From Phycisphaerae bacterium (GTDB lineage: Bacteria > Planctomycetota > Phycisphaerae > Phycisphaerales > SM1A02), in NCBI GenBank assembly GCA_002718515.1, contig PBEX01000026.1:1-13678 (forward strand): 13,678 nucleotides of DNA, read 5' to 3'. The position numbers and the translations under genes were made by a program. The first letter of the stretch is position 1. Each line of letters opens with the position of its first letter. The notes below the pieces were generated by a model. The model had not been told where the DNA came from, ran no database searches, and saw only the letters and a program-made list of their open reading frames with translations. Below are positions 1-6,767 of the stretch, piece by piece.

Positions 1-336
1 TGGATTGATGTAATAACCAAGACTTGCTGCGGTGAGTTTATCTTGGACGATGGCTAACACGAATGTAATCCAATTGATCGCGATGAAGAATGTTGAACCC
101 AGTAACAGCAAAAGCGTCCGTTTATCTTTGAGTGATTTAAAACACTGAACAACTTGCTTCTTTACTAAGAGAATACCGATGAGAATTGGCAAACCCGAGA
201 GAATCCGCCAGATGACGAGCTCGATGAGCGGTACGGATGCGAGCCATTTGAAGTAGAGCGGAGTGACCGCAGCCCACCATGAATACGCAATAATCGCGCA
301 GAGTACGCCGTAGGATGATTTGTTAGTTTCGTTCAA
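1..336 (-). CDS. rarD: RarD-type EamA-family transporter, N-terminal part (cut by window edge)
   Basis: This is an inner-membrane protein of the drug/metabolite transporter superfamily; RarD is named for chloramphenicol sensitivity but its substrate is unsettled. 112 codons are open from a TTG at 336-334 to the window edge. The first helix and loop read YGVLCAIIAYSWWAAVTPLY, followed by FKWLASVPLIELVIWRIL, and the visible part ends in the family pattern INW...ASLGYYINP. A full RarD is about 300 residues, so roughly the last two thirds lie outside the window. No ATG fits: the TTG overlaps the coxC stop (ATTTGA), giving an 11-residue lead before the first helix, which matches RarD. No clear Shine-Dalgarno is visible, so translation is probably coupled to coxC. 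The family call is firm; the exact start is moderately sure. Confidence 0.82.
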   Translation of the reverse strand, partial: MNETNKSSYGVLCAIIAYSWWAAVTPLYFKWLASVPLIELVIWRILSGLPILIGILLVKKQVVQCFKSLKDKRTLLLLLGSTFFIAINWITFVLAIVQDKLTAASLGYYINP

Positions 337-1517
337 ATGAGGTACCAGAGCGGGAAGAGGAAGATCCAAATCACGTCAACAATGTGCCAATACAGACCAC
401 CGCATTCAACGGCTGCATAGTATCGCTTGTTGAAATCTCCTCTTTGAAGTCGCCACATGAGCCAAAGAATCACGAGCATACCAATGATGACGTGAATACC
501 GTGAAGGCCTGTCATCATGAAGTAAAGACCAAAGAACAGGTGCGCATTTGCAGGTCTATCTTTTGCAAGTTGTGGCACTTTTGGTTTTTCATGTGGTTTC
601 GCAGGCAAGAAGACTGCCATTGTTTCGGCTTCTGTGTCGTCAACAGGCGCAAGTCCTGATGGTGCATTGTTTGCAAGCGGTACAGTTGAACGAGGAATAT
701 CGTCAATGAGTGACCCATTTGCAGGTGCAGCAGTGGCTGTTTTCACATCTGCAACTTGATGTGCACTTACTTCGACTGACTCAGTTTGTAGTGTTCTGAG
801 ATATGCGACAACGTCATACAAGTCCTGCTCTTTGAGCATCGGGTTTCCACCCTTCGCTGGCATCTCGAGTTTGGTAATGCTTGCTTCATCGCTCGCAGTA
901 CGCCCTTCTTCGATAAAGTGGACGAGTTCAGCGTCTGTGTGGTTATGGACATAAGGGCTTGTGTTAAGCGCTGTCCCCTGCCCAGGAACACCTTCACCCT
1001 GAGGACCGTGACATGAGCGACATGCAGCATCCCACCACTTCTTTCCAGCAGCAGCATCACCCGGTTCTAAGGCAACTGTTGGCTCGCCATGACCTTCACC
1101 GTGATCACTGACTTGATAGAAAGCAAGACCACCAAGCAGGTGTTCATGAAACTTATGTGAGTACTCAATCGACTTAATCACCATAAAGCCGCATGCGCAA
1201 AGAAGCGTGACGGTTAAGGAAATCATGGCCGCTCGTTTGCGTTCAAGTTGAACGTATGTGATTGCCATCGCCATCGTTAATGAACTAATGAGAAGCACTG
1301 CCGTGTTAAGTCCACCCCAGAATTCATCAAGGAATTGCTCGCCCCATTTAAAGAGTTCAGGATGGTTCCCCCTGAAAATAGCATAGCCACAAAACAAACC
1401 ACCAAACAAAAGGACTTCTGTAGCAAGGAATAACCATATACCTAACTTCGCCGCATCATGTTGTTGAGCCATATCGCGGTAGTGATGTTGTAGGTTAAGT
1501 TCGTGGCTTTCTGCCAT
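333..1517 (-). CDS. coxC: Cytochrome c oxidase subunit III with inserted cytochrome c domain
   Basis: This is subunit III of a haem-copper terminal oxidase in the inner membrane. At 394 residues it is far longer than the usual 5-helix form (about 200). Helices lie near residues 25-48, 66-89, 96-119, 327-357 and 372-393. COX3 signatures are TGLHGIHVIIG (336-346) and GLYWHIVDVIW (374-384). Between helices 3 and 4 sits a class I cytochrome c: haem-binding CRSCH at 166-170, a likely axial Met219 in LEMPAKGG, and the closing helix LYDVVAYLRTL (233-243). A Pro/Ala-rich linker of about 75 residues follows. In the usual 5-helix topology this loop is periplasmic, where haem c is attached. The ATG at 1517-1515 has GGAG nine bases upstream (1530-1527). 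The other cox subunits should lie on the minus strand, but none is visible here. The call is firm; an electron-entry role for the haem is inference. Confidence 0.93.
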   Translation of the reverse strand: MAESHELNLQHHYRDMAQQHDAAKLGIWLFLATEVLLFGGLFCGYAIFRGNHPELFKWGEQFLDEFWGGLNTAVLLISSLTMAMAITYVQLERKRAAMISLTVTLLCACGFMVIKSIEYSHKFHEHLLGGLAFYQVSDHGEGHGEPTVALEPGDAAAGKKWWDAACRSCHGPQGEGVPGQGTALNTSPYVHNHTDAELVHFIEEGRTASDEASITKLEMPAKGGNPMLKEQDLYDVVAYLRTLQTESVEVSAHQVADVKTATAAPANGSLIDDIPRSTVPLANNAPSGLAPVDDTEAETMAVFLPAKPHEKPKVPQLAKDRPANAHLFFGLYFMMTGLHGIHVIIGMLVILWLMWRLQRGDFNKRYYAAVECGGLYWHIVDVIWIFLFPLWYLI

Positions 1518-1741
1518 GGTTCGTTGCTCCAGAAGAGTCTAATGGTGAGGGGGCTAAACGATTTATAAAGCGGGCAGTATACCGTAGTTTATGCCGAAAA
1601 GAGGCATTTCAACCCCGGAGTTTCAGAGAGGATTTCATGGATTTTTGAGCCCTACTCATCGCGTGTTTCAAGGTCATTTCGTACCATAGTTTAAATGTCA
1701 ATCATTGCTGTCATCCTTACACTCAATACTTTCATTGGTTT

Positions 1742-1745
1742 GGAG
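1742..1745 (+). promoter_or_regulatory. Shine-Dalgarno GGAG selecting the msrBA start at 1752
   Basis: GGAG lies six bases before the ATG at 1752. The earlier in-frame ATG at 1695 has no purine-rich element before it. This favours the inner start, and 1695-1751 would then be untranslated leader. Confidence 0.5.
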
Positions 1746-1751
1746 CCTGAA

Positions 1752-2696
1752 ATGCCAACGTATTCCCGAACAGGGCACATCATCTCACCCCTCAGTGAAG
1801 ATGAAAAGAAGCCCCTAGTAGCCAAACTCGATGCTGAAACCAAGCGAATTACACAACGTTCTGGAACTGAACGCCCATTTTGCGGAACACTGCTTGATAA
1901 CAAGAAGAACGGGTTCTACGCTTGCGTAGTCTGTGGTCTACCATTGTTTGCCAGTGAACATAAGTTCAACTCAGGAACGGGTTGGCCAAGTTTCTTCTCC
2001 CCTTACGACCCAGAGCATATCACTACTGAATCTGATGAATCGCATGGCATGGTCCGAACAGAAATCTTATGTACTCGTTGCGATGCTCATCTTGGTCATG
2101 TCTTTGATGACGGACCGAAGCCAACAGGCAAACGATTTTGCCTAAACTCCGCCTCGCTTCATTTTTATGAAGACGGGGAAAATTTGCCTGATGCTTCAAA
2201 ACCCGCTCAACTAGATACTGCCTACTTTGCAGGTGGTTGCTTCTGGGGAATCGAACACTACTTTCAAAAAGGGAATGGTGTGGTCAACGCAGAAAGCGGA
2301 TACATGCAAGGTGAAAAAGAAGACCCAACTTATAAAGAAGTATGCAGTGGTCATTCAGGTCACGCTGAAGTTGTGAAAGTCCAGTTTGATCCCAACATCA
2401 TTTCGTATGAACAGTTACTTGAAGCATTTTTCAAGATGCATGACCCAACGCAACTCAATAGGCAAGGGCCTGATATTGGCACCCAGTATCGTTCAGGCAT
2501 CTACACAACATCGCAATCACAACTAGACGCTGCAAAAGCGTATATCAAAAAGTTAACTGCTGACAAAGCATTTGAAAAACCAATCGTCACAGAAGTTGAA
2601 CCTGCTGAGGCATACTACCCTGCTGAAGAGGGCCATCAAGATTACATTGAACGAACTGGCAGAGCATGCCACGTTGCGAATCCTTGGGACGATTAA
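1752..2696 (+). CDS. msrBA: Bifunctional methionine sulfoxide reductase B-A fusion
   Basis: Repairs oxidised methionine: the B domain reduces the R-sulfoxide, the A domain the S-sulfoxide. Numbered from the ATG at 1752 (314 residues), the MsrB half spans about 15-140, with zinc cysteine pairs CVVC (58/61) and CTRC (107/110), [17 protein letters not shown] and the catalytic Cys130 in RFCLNSASL. The MsrA half spans about 155-310, with catalytic Cys163 in GGCFWG, the motif [11 protein letters not shown] and a C-terminal Cys306 that may recycle it. The usual MsrB recycling position in SGxGWPSF is Thr; Cys44 (RPFCGTL) is a possible substitute. The ORF can start at 1695, adding 19 hydrophobic residues ([14 protein letters not shown]) that could be an export signal, but only 1752 has a Shine-Dalgarno. 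It converges on the MgtC-type gene, sharing TTAA at the stops. Function is firm; location (cytoplasm or envelope) depends on the start. Confidence 0.93.
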   Translation: MPTYSRTGHIISPLSEDEKKPLVAKLDAETKRITQRSGTERPFCGTLLDNKKNGFYACVVCGLPLFASEHKFNSGTGWPSFFSPYDPEHITTESDESHGMVRTEILCTRCDAHLGHVFDDGPKPTGKRFCLNSASLHFYEDGENLPDASKPAQLDTAYFAGGCFWGIEHYFQKGNGVVNAESGYMQGEKEDPTYKEVCSGHSGHAEVVKVQFDPNIISYEQLLEAFFKMHDPTQLNRQGPDIGTQYRSGIYTTSQSQLDAAKAYIKKLTADKAFEKPIVTEVEPAEAYYPAEEGHQDYIERTGRACHVANPWDD

Positions 2697-3148
2697 GTTT
2701 CTTCTTCTACTGACCGTCTAAGTAAAACAAGAATGATAAATGCAAGCAATGTGGCGCAGAATGCTAGGGTGTATTGACCTAAACCTACTGCTACACCGAT
2801 TGCGGCAGTCATCCAAATACCAGAAGCAGTAGTCATCCCCTGAACCCTGCCTCTTGATTGAATGATTGCTCCAGCCCCAAGGAAGCCAATACCGCCAACG
2901 ATCCCCGCAATCACTCTGCTTGTATCAAGCCGCAGCATCTGAGTGAGACCTGCTTCTTGTTCAGCAGTGACGAGTTGTAACATTGCTGATATGCCAACTA
3001 AAGTAAACGTCGCAGCACCCAAACTCACGAGTGACATTGTTCTGAGTCCCGCAGGTTTTGAATGAAGCCGTCTGTCTAGACCGATGAGTGCGCCGAGGAC
3101 TGCAGCAAGTACTAGACGAATGATGATCTCCTGAGTCGTAACTGTCAT
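2693..3148 (-). CDS. MgtC/SapB family inner-membrane protein
   Basis: A 151-residue membrane protein of the MgtC/SapB family. Members are linked to growth at low magnesium, acid tolerance and, in pathogens, modulation of the F-type ATPase; the role here is unknown. Visible family marks are the N-terminal helix with [11 protein letters not shown] (18-28; the Asp is typical), KPAGLRT (31-37), [15 protein letters not shown] (82-96) and [19 protein letters not shown] (104-122), with about four to five membrane segments. The length fits the short SapB-like form without the C-terminal ACT-like domain of Salmonella MgtC. The ATG at 3148 overlaps the upstream HEPN-like gene's stop (ATGA), so it is probably translated by coupling as the last gene of the sulfatase run. 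Its stop shares TTAA (2693-2696) with msrBA. Confidence 0.88.
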   Translation of the reverse strand: MTVTTQEIIIRLVLAAVLGALIGLDRRLHSKPAGLRTMSLVSLGAATFTLVGISAMLQLVTAEQEAGLTQMLRLDTSRVIAGIVGGIGFLGAGAIIQSRGRVQGMTTASGIWMTAAIGVAVGLGQYTLAFCATLLAFIILVLLRRSVEEET

Positions 3149-3975
3149 GATTCCATTGTATCCCCACGTAACCGCATTAACTTTGACCGTTCTTCTAGAA
3201 ACTCCTGTTCACGACTTGCGAGGTGCGATTTAATCGATTCAAGTTGTTTTTCTGCTTCGCGTTTTGCGATCCGACTATCCCCCCCATGCCTCGGATCTTC
3301 TTCAATCTGTTCCAAATCCATCGCCATCACTAACGCAACAAGTTCAGCATCAATGGTTGGCTCTCCTGCAGTTGCTGCAACTTTATCGAGGGCTTCAAGC
3401 TCTTCTAGGATTCGTTTGGTGACAACTTCAATATCTTCATGTGGACCAAACATCAAAAGCGACTCACGAGTTGTCATTCTTCGATACTCAATCGAGTCTT
3501 CTAACTCTTCAATCCGTGAATGAAGTTGTTTTGTTTCTTGGTCAACAGGCATAGGTGGGTTTGGCTCGATGAAATCATTGAGTTTCACTTTTGAGCCTCG
3601 CTTTACAATTTTGCAGAACCAACCCGATATCTTGTATGCCTCTTTTAATCTCCGCATTGCCGTTGGAACTGGCGTAGGGTTACCATGAACCGCGGCGTTT
3701 CCGTCTCTTCGAATTGCGTGCATACTGTCTGCTTGCCTTCGTGGCACGATTCCATTGCGTTCGAGTGCACCAAGCATCGAACCCAAATCTTGAGAGATGT
3801 CTTGACGCATCTGAAGTTTGGTTAACTTCTTAGCCATTGTTTCAATCATCAAACGAAGTTTAAACATGCAAGAATCTGGATCCGTGTGCACATACTCTTC
3901 TGCTTGCTTTGCAAGTTGAGCAACGCGTTTATCAAACCGCTCAAGAAACTGGAAATTAGTTTCTTGCTCTGTCAA
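3145..3975 (-). CDS. DUF4145 (HEPN-like) protein with coiled-coil tail
   Basis: 276 residues, function unknown. The first 120 or so resemble the DUF4145 domain that forms the N-terminus of many HsdR-type restriction subunits: FLERFDKRVAQLAKQAEEYV (10-29), TDPDSCMFKLRLMIE (31-45), then LERNGIVPR and MHAIRRDGNAAVHGNP (85-100). From memory DUF4145 belongs to the HEPN superfamily, whose RNases carry an R-x4-6-H motif; R90-x6-H97 fits. No helicase or nuclease domain follows. Instead there are charged, probably coiled-coil stretches at about 145-168 and 236-270, giving a soluble protein. It starts with TTG at 3975, supported by AAGGGGG (3988-3982) six bases upstream, and overlaps the preceding TerB-like gene's stop (TTGA). 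No restriction or modification genes are nearby. The domain call is fairly sure; RNase activity is only a hypothesis. Confidence 0.7.
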   Translation of the reverse strand: MTEQETNFQFLERFDKRVAQLAKQAEEYVHTDPDSCMFKLRLMIETMAKKLTKLQMRQDISQDLGSMLGALERNGIVPRRQADSMHAIRRDGNAAVHGNPTPVPTAMRRLKEAYKISGWFCKIVKRGSKVKLNDFIEPNPPMPVDQETKQLHSRIEELEDSIEYRRMTTRESLLMFGPHEDIEVVTKRILEELEALDKVAATAGEPTIDAELVALVMAMDLEQIEEDPRHGGDSRIAKREAEKQLESIKSHLASREQEFLEERSKLMRLRGDTMES

Positions 3976-4406
3976 GATTGACCCCCTTGTGGTCTGAGCA
4001 TTGATGCAATGACCCTTGCGTTAACGCAACATTTTTGGAATTCATCTGGCGTCACTTCAATCGCAGACGCGAGCATCGATGCCCAGCGAACTTCAAGAGG
4101 CGTCATTGTTCGATCTGCGTAAGAAATCATCATGACGCCTGTGAGAATTTTCTCAGCAAGTTCTTTTGAGAGTTGGCGAACCCCTGAGAGGCAATCAATA
4201 AGTGTTTTGTTATCTATGTGCTGAGGCGATTTTGCTTGCTGACAATCATCTTCTGAAAACCCAAGAATTGCTTGTGCATAGAGACCTGTTGCGGCTTCTT
4301 GAACTGAGGGCAATTCACCCCCTGCAACTGCCATTGTTCTCGCAGCCAAAAACCAAAGTGTTGCAACATCTGATGATGGAGTTTGTTCAAGTTCACTCAC
4401 AGGCAT
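3972..4406 (-). CDS. TerB-like small protein, function unknown
   Basis: A soluble helical protein of 144 residues with no signal peptide. The C-terminal part, ISYADRTMTPLEVRWASMLA (94-113) followed by EVTPDEFQKC, resembles the TerB/DjlA-type helical domain pattern (an acidic ADG-like turn, a Glu seven residues later, then a second acidic helix). Asp98 and Glu105 are the candidate metal ligands. The match is by eye and the Gly of ADG is Arg, so it is provisional. It starts five bases after the sulfatase stop and overlaps the HEPN-like gene by TTGA, so the two are almost certainly co-translated and may act together. Four cysteines (55, 72, 126, 127) are present. It could instead be an unrelated helical adaptor. 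Confidence 0.6.
   Translation of the reverse strand: MPVSELEQTPSSDVATLWFLAARTMAVAGGELPSVQEAATGLYAQAILGFSEDDCQQAKSPQHIDNKTLIDCLSGVRQLSKELAEKILTGVMMISYADRTMTPLEVRWASMLASAIEVTPDEFQKCCVNARVIASMLRPQGGQS
3982..3988 (-). promoter_or_regulatory. Shine-Dalgarno for the TTG start of the HEPN-like gene
   Basis: On the minus strand AAGGGGG lies inside the last codons of the TerB-like gene, six bases before TTG at 3975. It is the main support for that non-ATG start and suggests the downstream protein is well translated. Confidence 0.5.
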
Positions 4407-4411
4407 ACAGT

Positions 4412-5875
4412 CTAATTCTTCTTATCTAAGAACGAAGGAAAAACATCCGATTTCGTTCTCATCTTTCTTGATTGCGTGCGTAGCAACTCGACCTGTTGTG
4501 GTAGTTGCAATGCTAGATTTGTTGATTCGGTTGGATCCTCCTCTAGGTTGTAAAGGTGAACATCAATTCCTTCCTTATTTTTAAACTCAAGTAGCTTCCA
4601 ATCACCATTCCGAAACGCCATCGACTTTCCAAACTCCCAATAAAGTCCGCGCTGTTCAATGTCTACATCCTCTGTCAGGTTTTTTGTCAAATCGATTCCA
4701 TCAAGATGGTCAGGCAGTGCGCACCCAGCAATTGATGCGAGTGTTGGGTACCAATCCCAAAATGCTGATGGCGTCTCAATCGTTTGCTGCTTAAAGTGAT
4801 TCTTCCAATACAACACAGTTGGCACTTTGATACCGCCCTCCCACAATTGCGCCTTTCGACCTCGCAGTCCACCCTGACTTTCAAAGAAGTTCATGTCCAC
4901 ACCACCAACCCAACTTGGGCCGTTGTCTGATGTAATGACAATCAAAGTGTTATCCGCAATTCCATTTTTTTCTAAGGCCTCATACAAAGCACCAACTTCA
5001 TGATCAAATCGAGTAATCATCGCGGCGTATGCGGCTCGCGGTCTTGGGTGCGGCAAATATCCTCTCTCACCAAGATAAGGCTCAGTATCCCACTCAGCGG
5101 GATATGCATCGAGTTCTTCATCAGGAACTTGAAGCGCAAGATGCGGAATGATGCTTGCGAAATACAGGAAGAACGGTTTCTCTGCATTGGAATCGATAAA
5201 CGAAACTGCTTCATCCAAAATTACGCTTGGCGCGTAAGTATCCCCCGCAAACGCATCGTAAGAATCTGGCGGTGATTCAATTTTTTGATGCGCACTGAAC
5301 CACTCTTCATTTCCTTGCAGAAGTTCCTTTTCATTGTTACGCCAAAGATGCGTTGGATAATAATTGTGTGCAACACGCTGACACAAGTAGCCGTAAAACG
5401 TATCAAACCCTTGGTTGTTTGGATGTCCAACAGTGTTTGGCCCACCGAGCCCCCACTTCCCAAATGCACCTGTTGCATAACCGCAAGATTGAAGCGTTCG
5501 CGCAATCGAATCGCAGTTCTCGCTAAGGGCTAGTTGCCCTTCTGTTTCATCAGGTCCCCATCCCCCCATTTCTCGATTATTGCGAACTTCAGCGTGACCT
5601 GTGTGTTTGCCTGTTAAGAGTGAGCATCTTGATGATGCACATACAGGGCTACCAGAATAGTGTTCAGTTAACACTGTGCCAAGAGTTGCAAGCCGGTCAA
5701 TGTTTGGCGTTTGAATCTTCGATTGACCAAAACATCCAACTTCACCATATCCAAGATCATCTGCGAGGATGAAAATGATGTTAGGTTTGCGTTGCTTGGT
5801 CTGTGCTTGCGTTGGCTGAGCTGCTTTACATCCAGCAAACAACGCGAATATGAGAAAATAGGCAATTTTGAGCAT
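4412..5875 (-). CDS. Lipoprotein sulfatase (arylsulfatase family S1)
   Basis: Hydrolyses sulfate esters, probably on marine polysaccharides, at the cell envelope. Numbered from the ATG at 5875 (487 residues), MLKIAYFLIFALFAGC is a lipoprotein signal with Cys16 as acylation site. Metal ligands are Asp39-Asp40 (ILADDLGYG) and Asp317-Asn318 (TSDNGPS); Lys140 (GKWGLGG), His245 (IIPH) and Lys350 (GIKVP) line the active site. The formylglycine motif is C79-A-S-S-R83 followed by CSLLTG, with Ser instead of the usual Pro. GKWGLGG has Gly where GKWHLG sulfatases have His, which appears typical of this subfamily (FYGYLCQRVAHNYYP also fits it). The frame opens earlier, at ATG 5893, but that adds MVYDEW, unlike a signal peptide. 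It heads a four-gene minus-strand run and is divergent from the PAPG-tail gene. Substrate unknown. A formylglycine-generating enzyme is needed and is not in the window. Confidence 0.92.
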   Translation of the reverse strand: MLKIAYFLIFALFAGCKAAQPTQAQTKQRKPNIIFILADDLGYGEVGCFGQSKIQTPNIDRLATLGTVLTEHYSGSPVCASSRCSLLTGKHTGHAEVRNNREMGGWGPDETEGQLALSENCDSIARTLQSCGYATGAFGKWGLGGPNTVGHPNNQGFDTFYGYLCQRVAHNYYPTHLWRNNEKELLQGNEEWFSAHQKIESPPDSYDAFAGDTYAPSVILDEAVSFIDSNAEKPFFLYFASIIPHLALQVPDEELDAYPAEWDTEPYLGERGYLPHPRPRAAYAAMITRFDHEVGALYEALEKNGIADNTLIVITSDNGPSWVGGVDMNFFESQGGLRGRKAQLWEGGIKVPTVLYWKNHFKQQTIETPSAFWDWYPTLASIAGCALPDHLDGIDLTKNLTEDVDIEQRGLYWEFGKSMAFRNGDWKLLEFKNKEGIDVHLYNLEEDPTESTNLALQLPQQVELLRTQSRKMRTKSDVFPSFLDKKN

Positions 5876-5967
5876 CCATTCATCATACACCATCTCATTT
5901 TTTTGTGAAATTATGTGATTTTTGACTCGGGAGCAGGTCGCAATTCTCTACATTATGCATTGGAGAG

Positions 5968-6018
5968 AAGAGGATTGCCCTCTTTAAGAGAATAGAAAAC
6001 TGCGTTTGGATAGACGCA
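5968..6018 (+). promoter_or_regulatory. Leader of the PAPG-tail gene with two short inverted repeats
   Basis: Within the divergent intergenic region (5894-6037), AAGAGG (5968-5973) pairs with CCTCTT (5979-5984), and TGCGT (6001-6005) with ACGCA (6014-6018). Both are short and could arise by chance, but they lie together just before the purine-rich Shine-Dalgarno AGGAAAGAGAGAG. No convincing -35/-10 pair was seen. Confidence 0.2.
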
Positions 6019-6037
6019 AAAGGAAAGAGAGAGACTT

Positions 6038-6694
6038 ATGTTTAAAACATTTACAGCACTCAGCGCACTTTGTGTAGCAACTTCTGTTGTTTCAGCAGGT
6101 GTTGAGTATGACTACACAGCTTCGTATGGTTGGGAAAATCCAAATGGTGGAACCATCCTCGGTTCATACGGCAACCTAGGGTATGCAGACATCGTCGATA
6201 ACCCAATGGGCGAGGGCTCAGTGCTAGAACTTTTTGAAGACCCAGTAAGTGGTACACCACAAGCATACGTTGGATGGATCACAGGCCTAACTGACGGCGA
6301 CTCAATCTACGCATCCTTTATGGCTCTCGGTCATAACGACCTTTCAAGTAGCAGTATCCGAATTTGGGCACACTACACGACAAACGATGACATTACAGAT
6401 TATCAGGGCTCAGCAGGAGGCAACAACTCTTACAGTGGCGCAGATTGGACACTGCTCGATCATGACTGGACATTCGACAGTAATGATGGTGCTCGTGGAG
6501 GCCTAGTCATTGAAGCACGCATTTACACAACAAGTGGCGACAGTGGAGCTGCTTGGGTGGATGACCTGTTCATGGGTGTCACTGACCATGATGGTAGCGG
6601 TGGTGTAAACATCTTTACACCCGGCAATATCCCTGCTCCTGGCGCACTCGCACTGCTCGGACTTGCAGGACTCTCAAGACGCCGAAGAAACTAA
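6038..6694 (+). CDS. Secreted protein with PEP-CTERM-like (PAPG) sorting tail
   Basis: A 218-residue exported protein. Residues 1-20 are a signal peptide (MFKTFTALSALCVATSVVSA, likely cleaved before GVEYDY). The body, about 21-195, is rich in Gly, Asp, Ser, Thr and aromatic residues (for example DWTLLDHDWTFDSNDGARGG) and looks like an all-beta, perhaps carbohydrate-binding or jelly-roll, fold. The C-terminus is a tripartite tail: IPAPG (198-202), a hydrophobic run ALALLGLAGL (203-212) and SRRRRN. This resembles PEP-CTERM/VPDSG-type sorting signals; PAPG variants are frequent in Phycisphaerae. The protein is thus probably processed at the membrane by an exosortase-like protease and displayed or released. 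It is monocistronic: its own leader with a purine-rich Shine-Dalgarno, and a strong terminator 25 bases after the stop. No enzyme motif was recognised. Confidence 0.85.
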   Translation: MFKTFTALSALCVATSVVSAGVEYDYTASYGWENPNGGTILGSYGNLGYADIVDNPMGEGSVLELFEDPVSGTPQAYVGWITGLTDGDSIYASFMALGHNDLSSSSIRIWAHYTTNDDITDYQGSAGGNNSYSGADWTLLDHDWTFDSNDGARGGLVIEARIYTTSGDSGAAWVDDLFMGVTDHDGSGGVNIFTPGNIPAPGALALLGLAGLSRRRRN

Positions 6695-6719
6695 CTAGGT
6701 TTTAAAGAACTATCCAAAC

Positions 6720-6747
6720 AAAAACGCCCGCAATCGCGGGCGTTTTT
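6720..6747. terminator. Bidirectional intrinsic terminator
   Basis: A perfect 12-bp stem: AAAAACGCCCGC (6720-6731), loop AATC, GCGGGCGTTTTT (6736-6747), with more T residues on the plus side and an A-rich flank that gives a shorter U tract on the minus side. It lies between the stops of two convergent genes (6694 and 6768) and probably ends both transcripts. Confidence 0.92.
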
Positions 6748-6767
6748 TTCTTTCCTCTCTCTTGTTG

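Noticed and set aside
1591..1607. ATGCC/GGCAT inverted repeat between coxC and msrBA
   Set aside because: Arms are only 5 bp with a 7-base loop and no U tract; likely chance.
3145..3975. Remnant of a type I restriction HsdR gene
   Set aside because: The frame is intact, ends in its own coiled-coil region and is translationally coupled on both sides; nothing of a helicase or of HsdM/HsdS remains nearby.
5921..5957. TTGACT followed by CATTAT as a sigma-70 promoter for the PAPG-tail gene
   Set aside because: The spacer is 23 bases, too long for a normal promoter, and no better pair was found.
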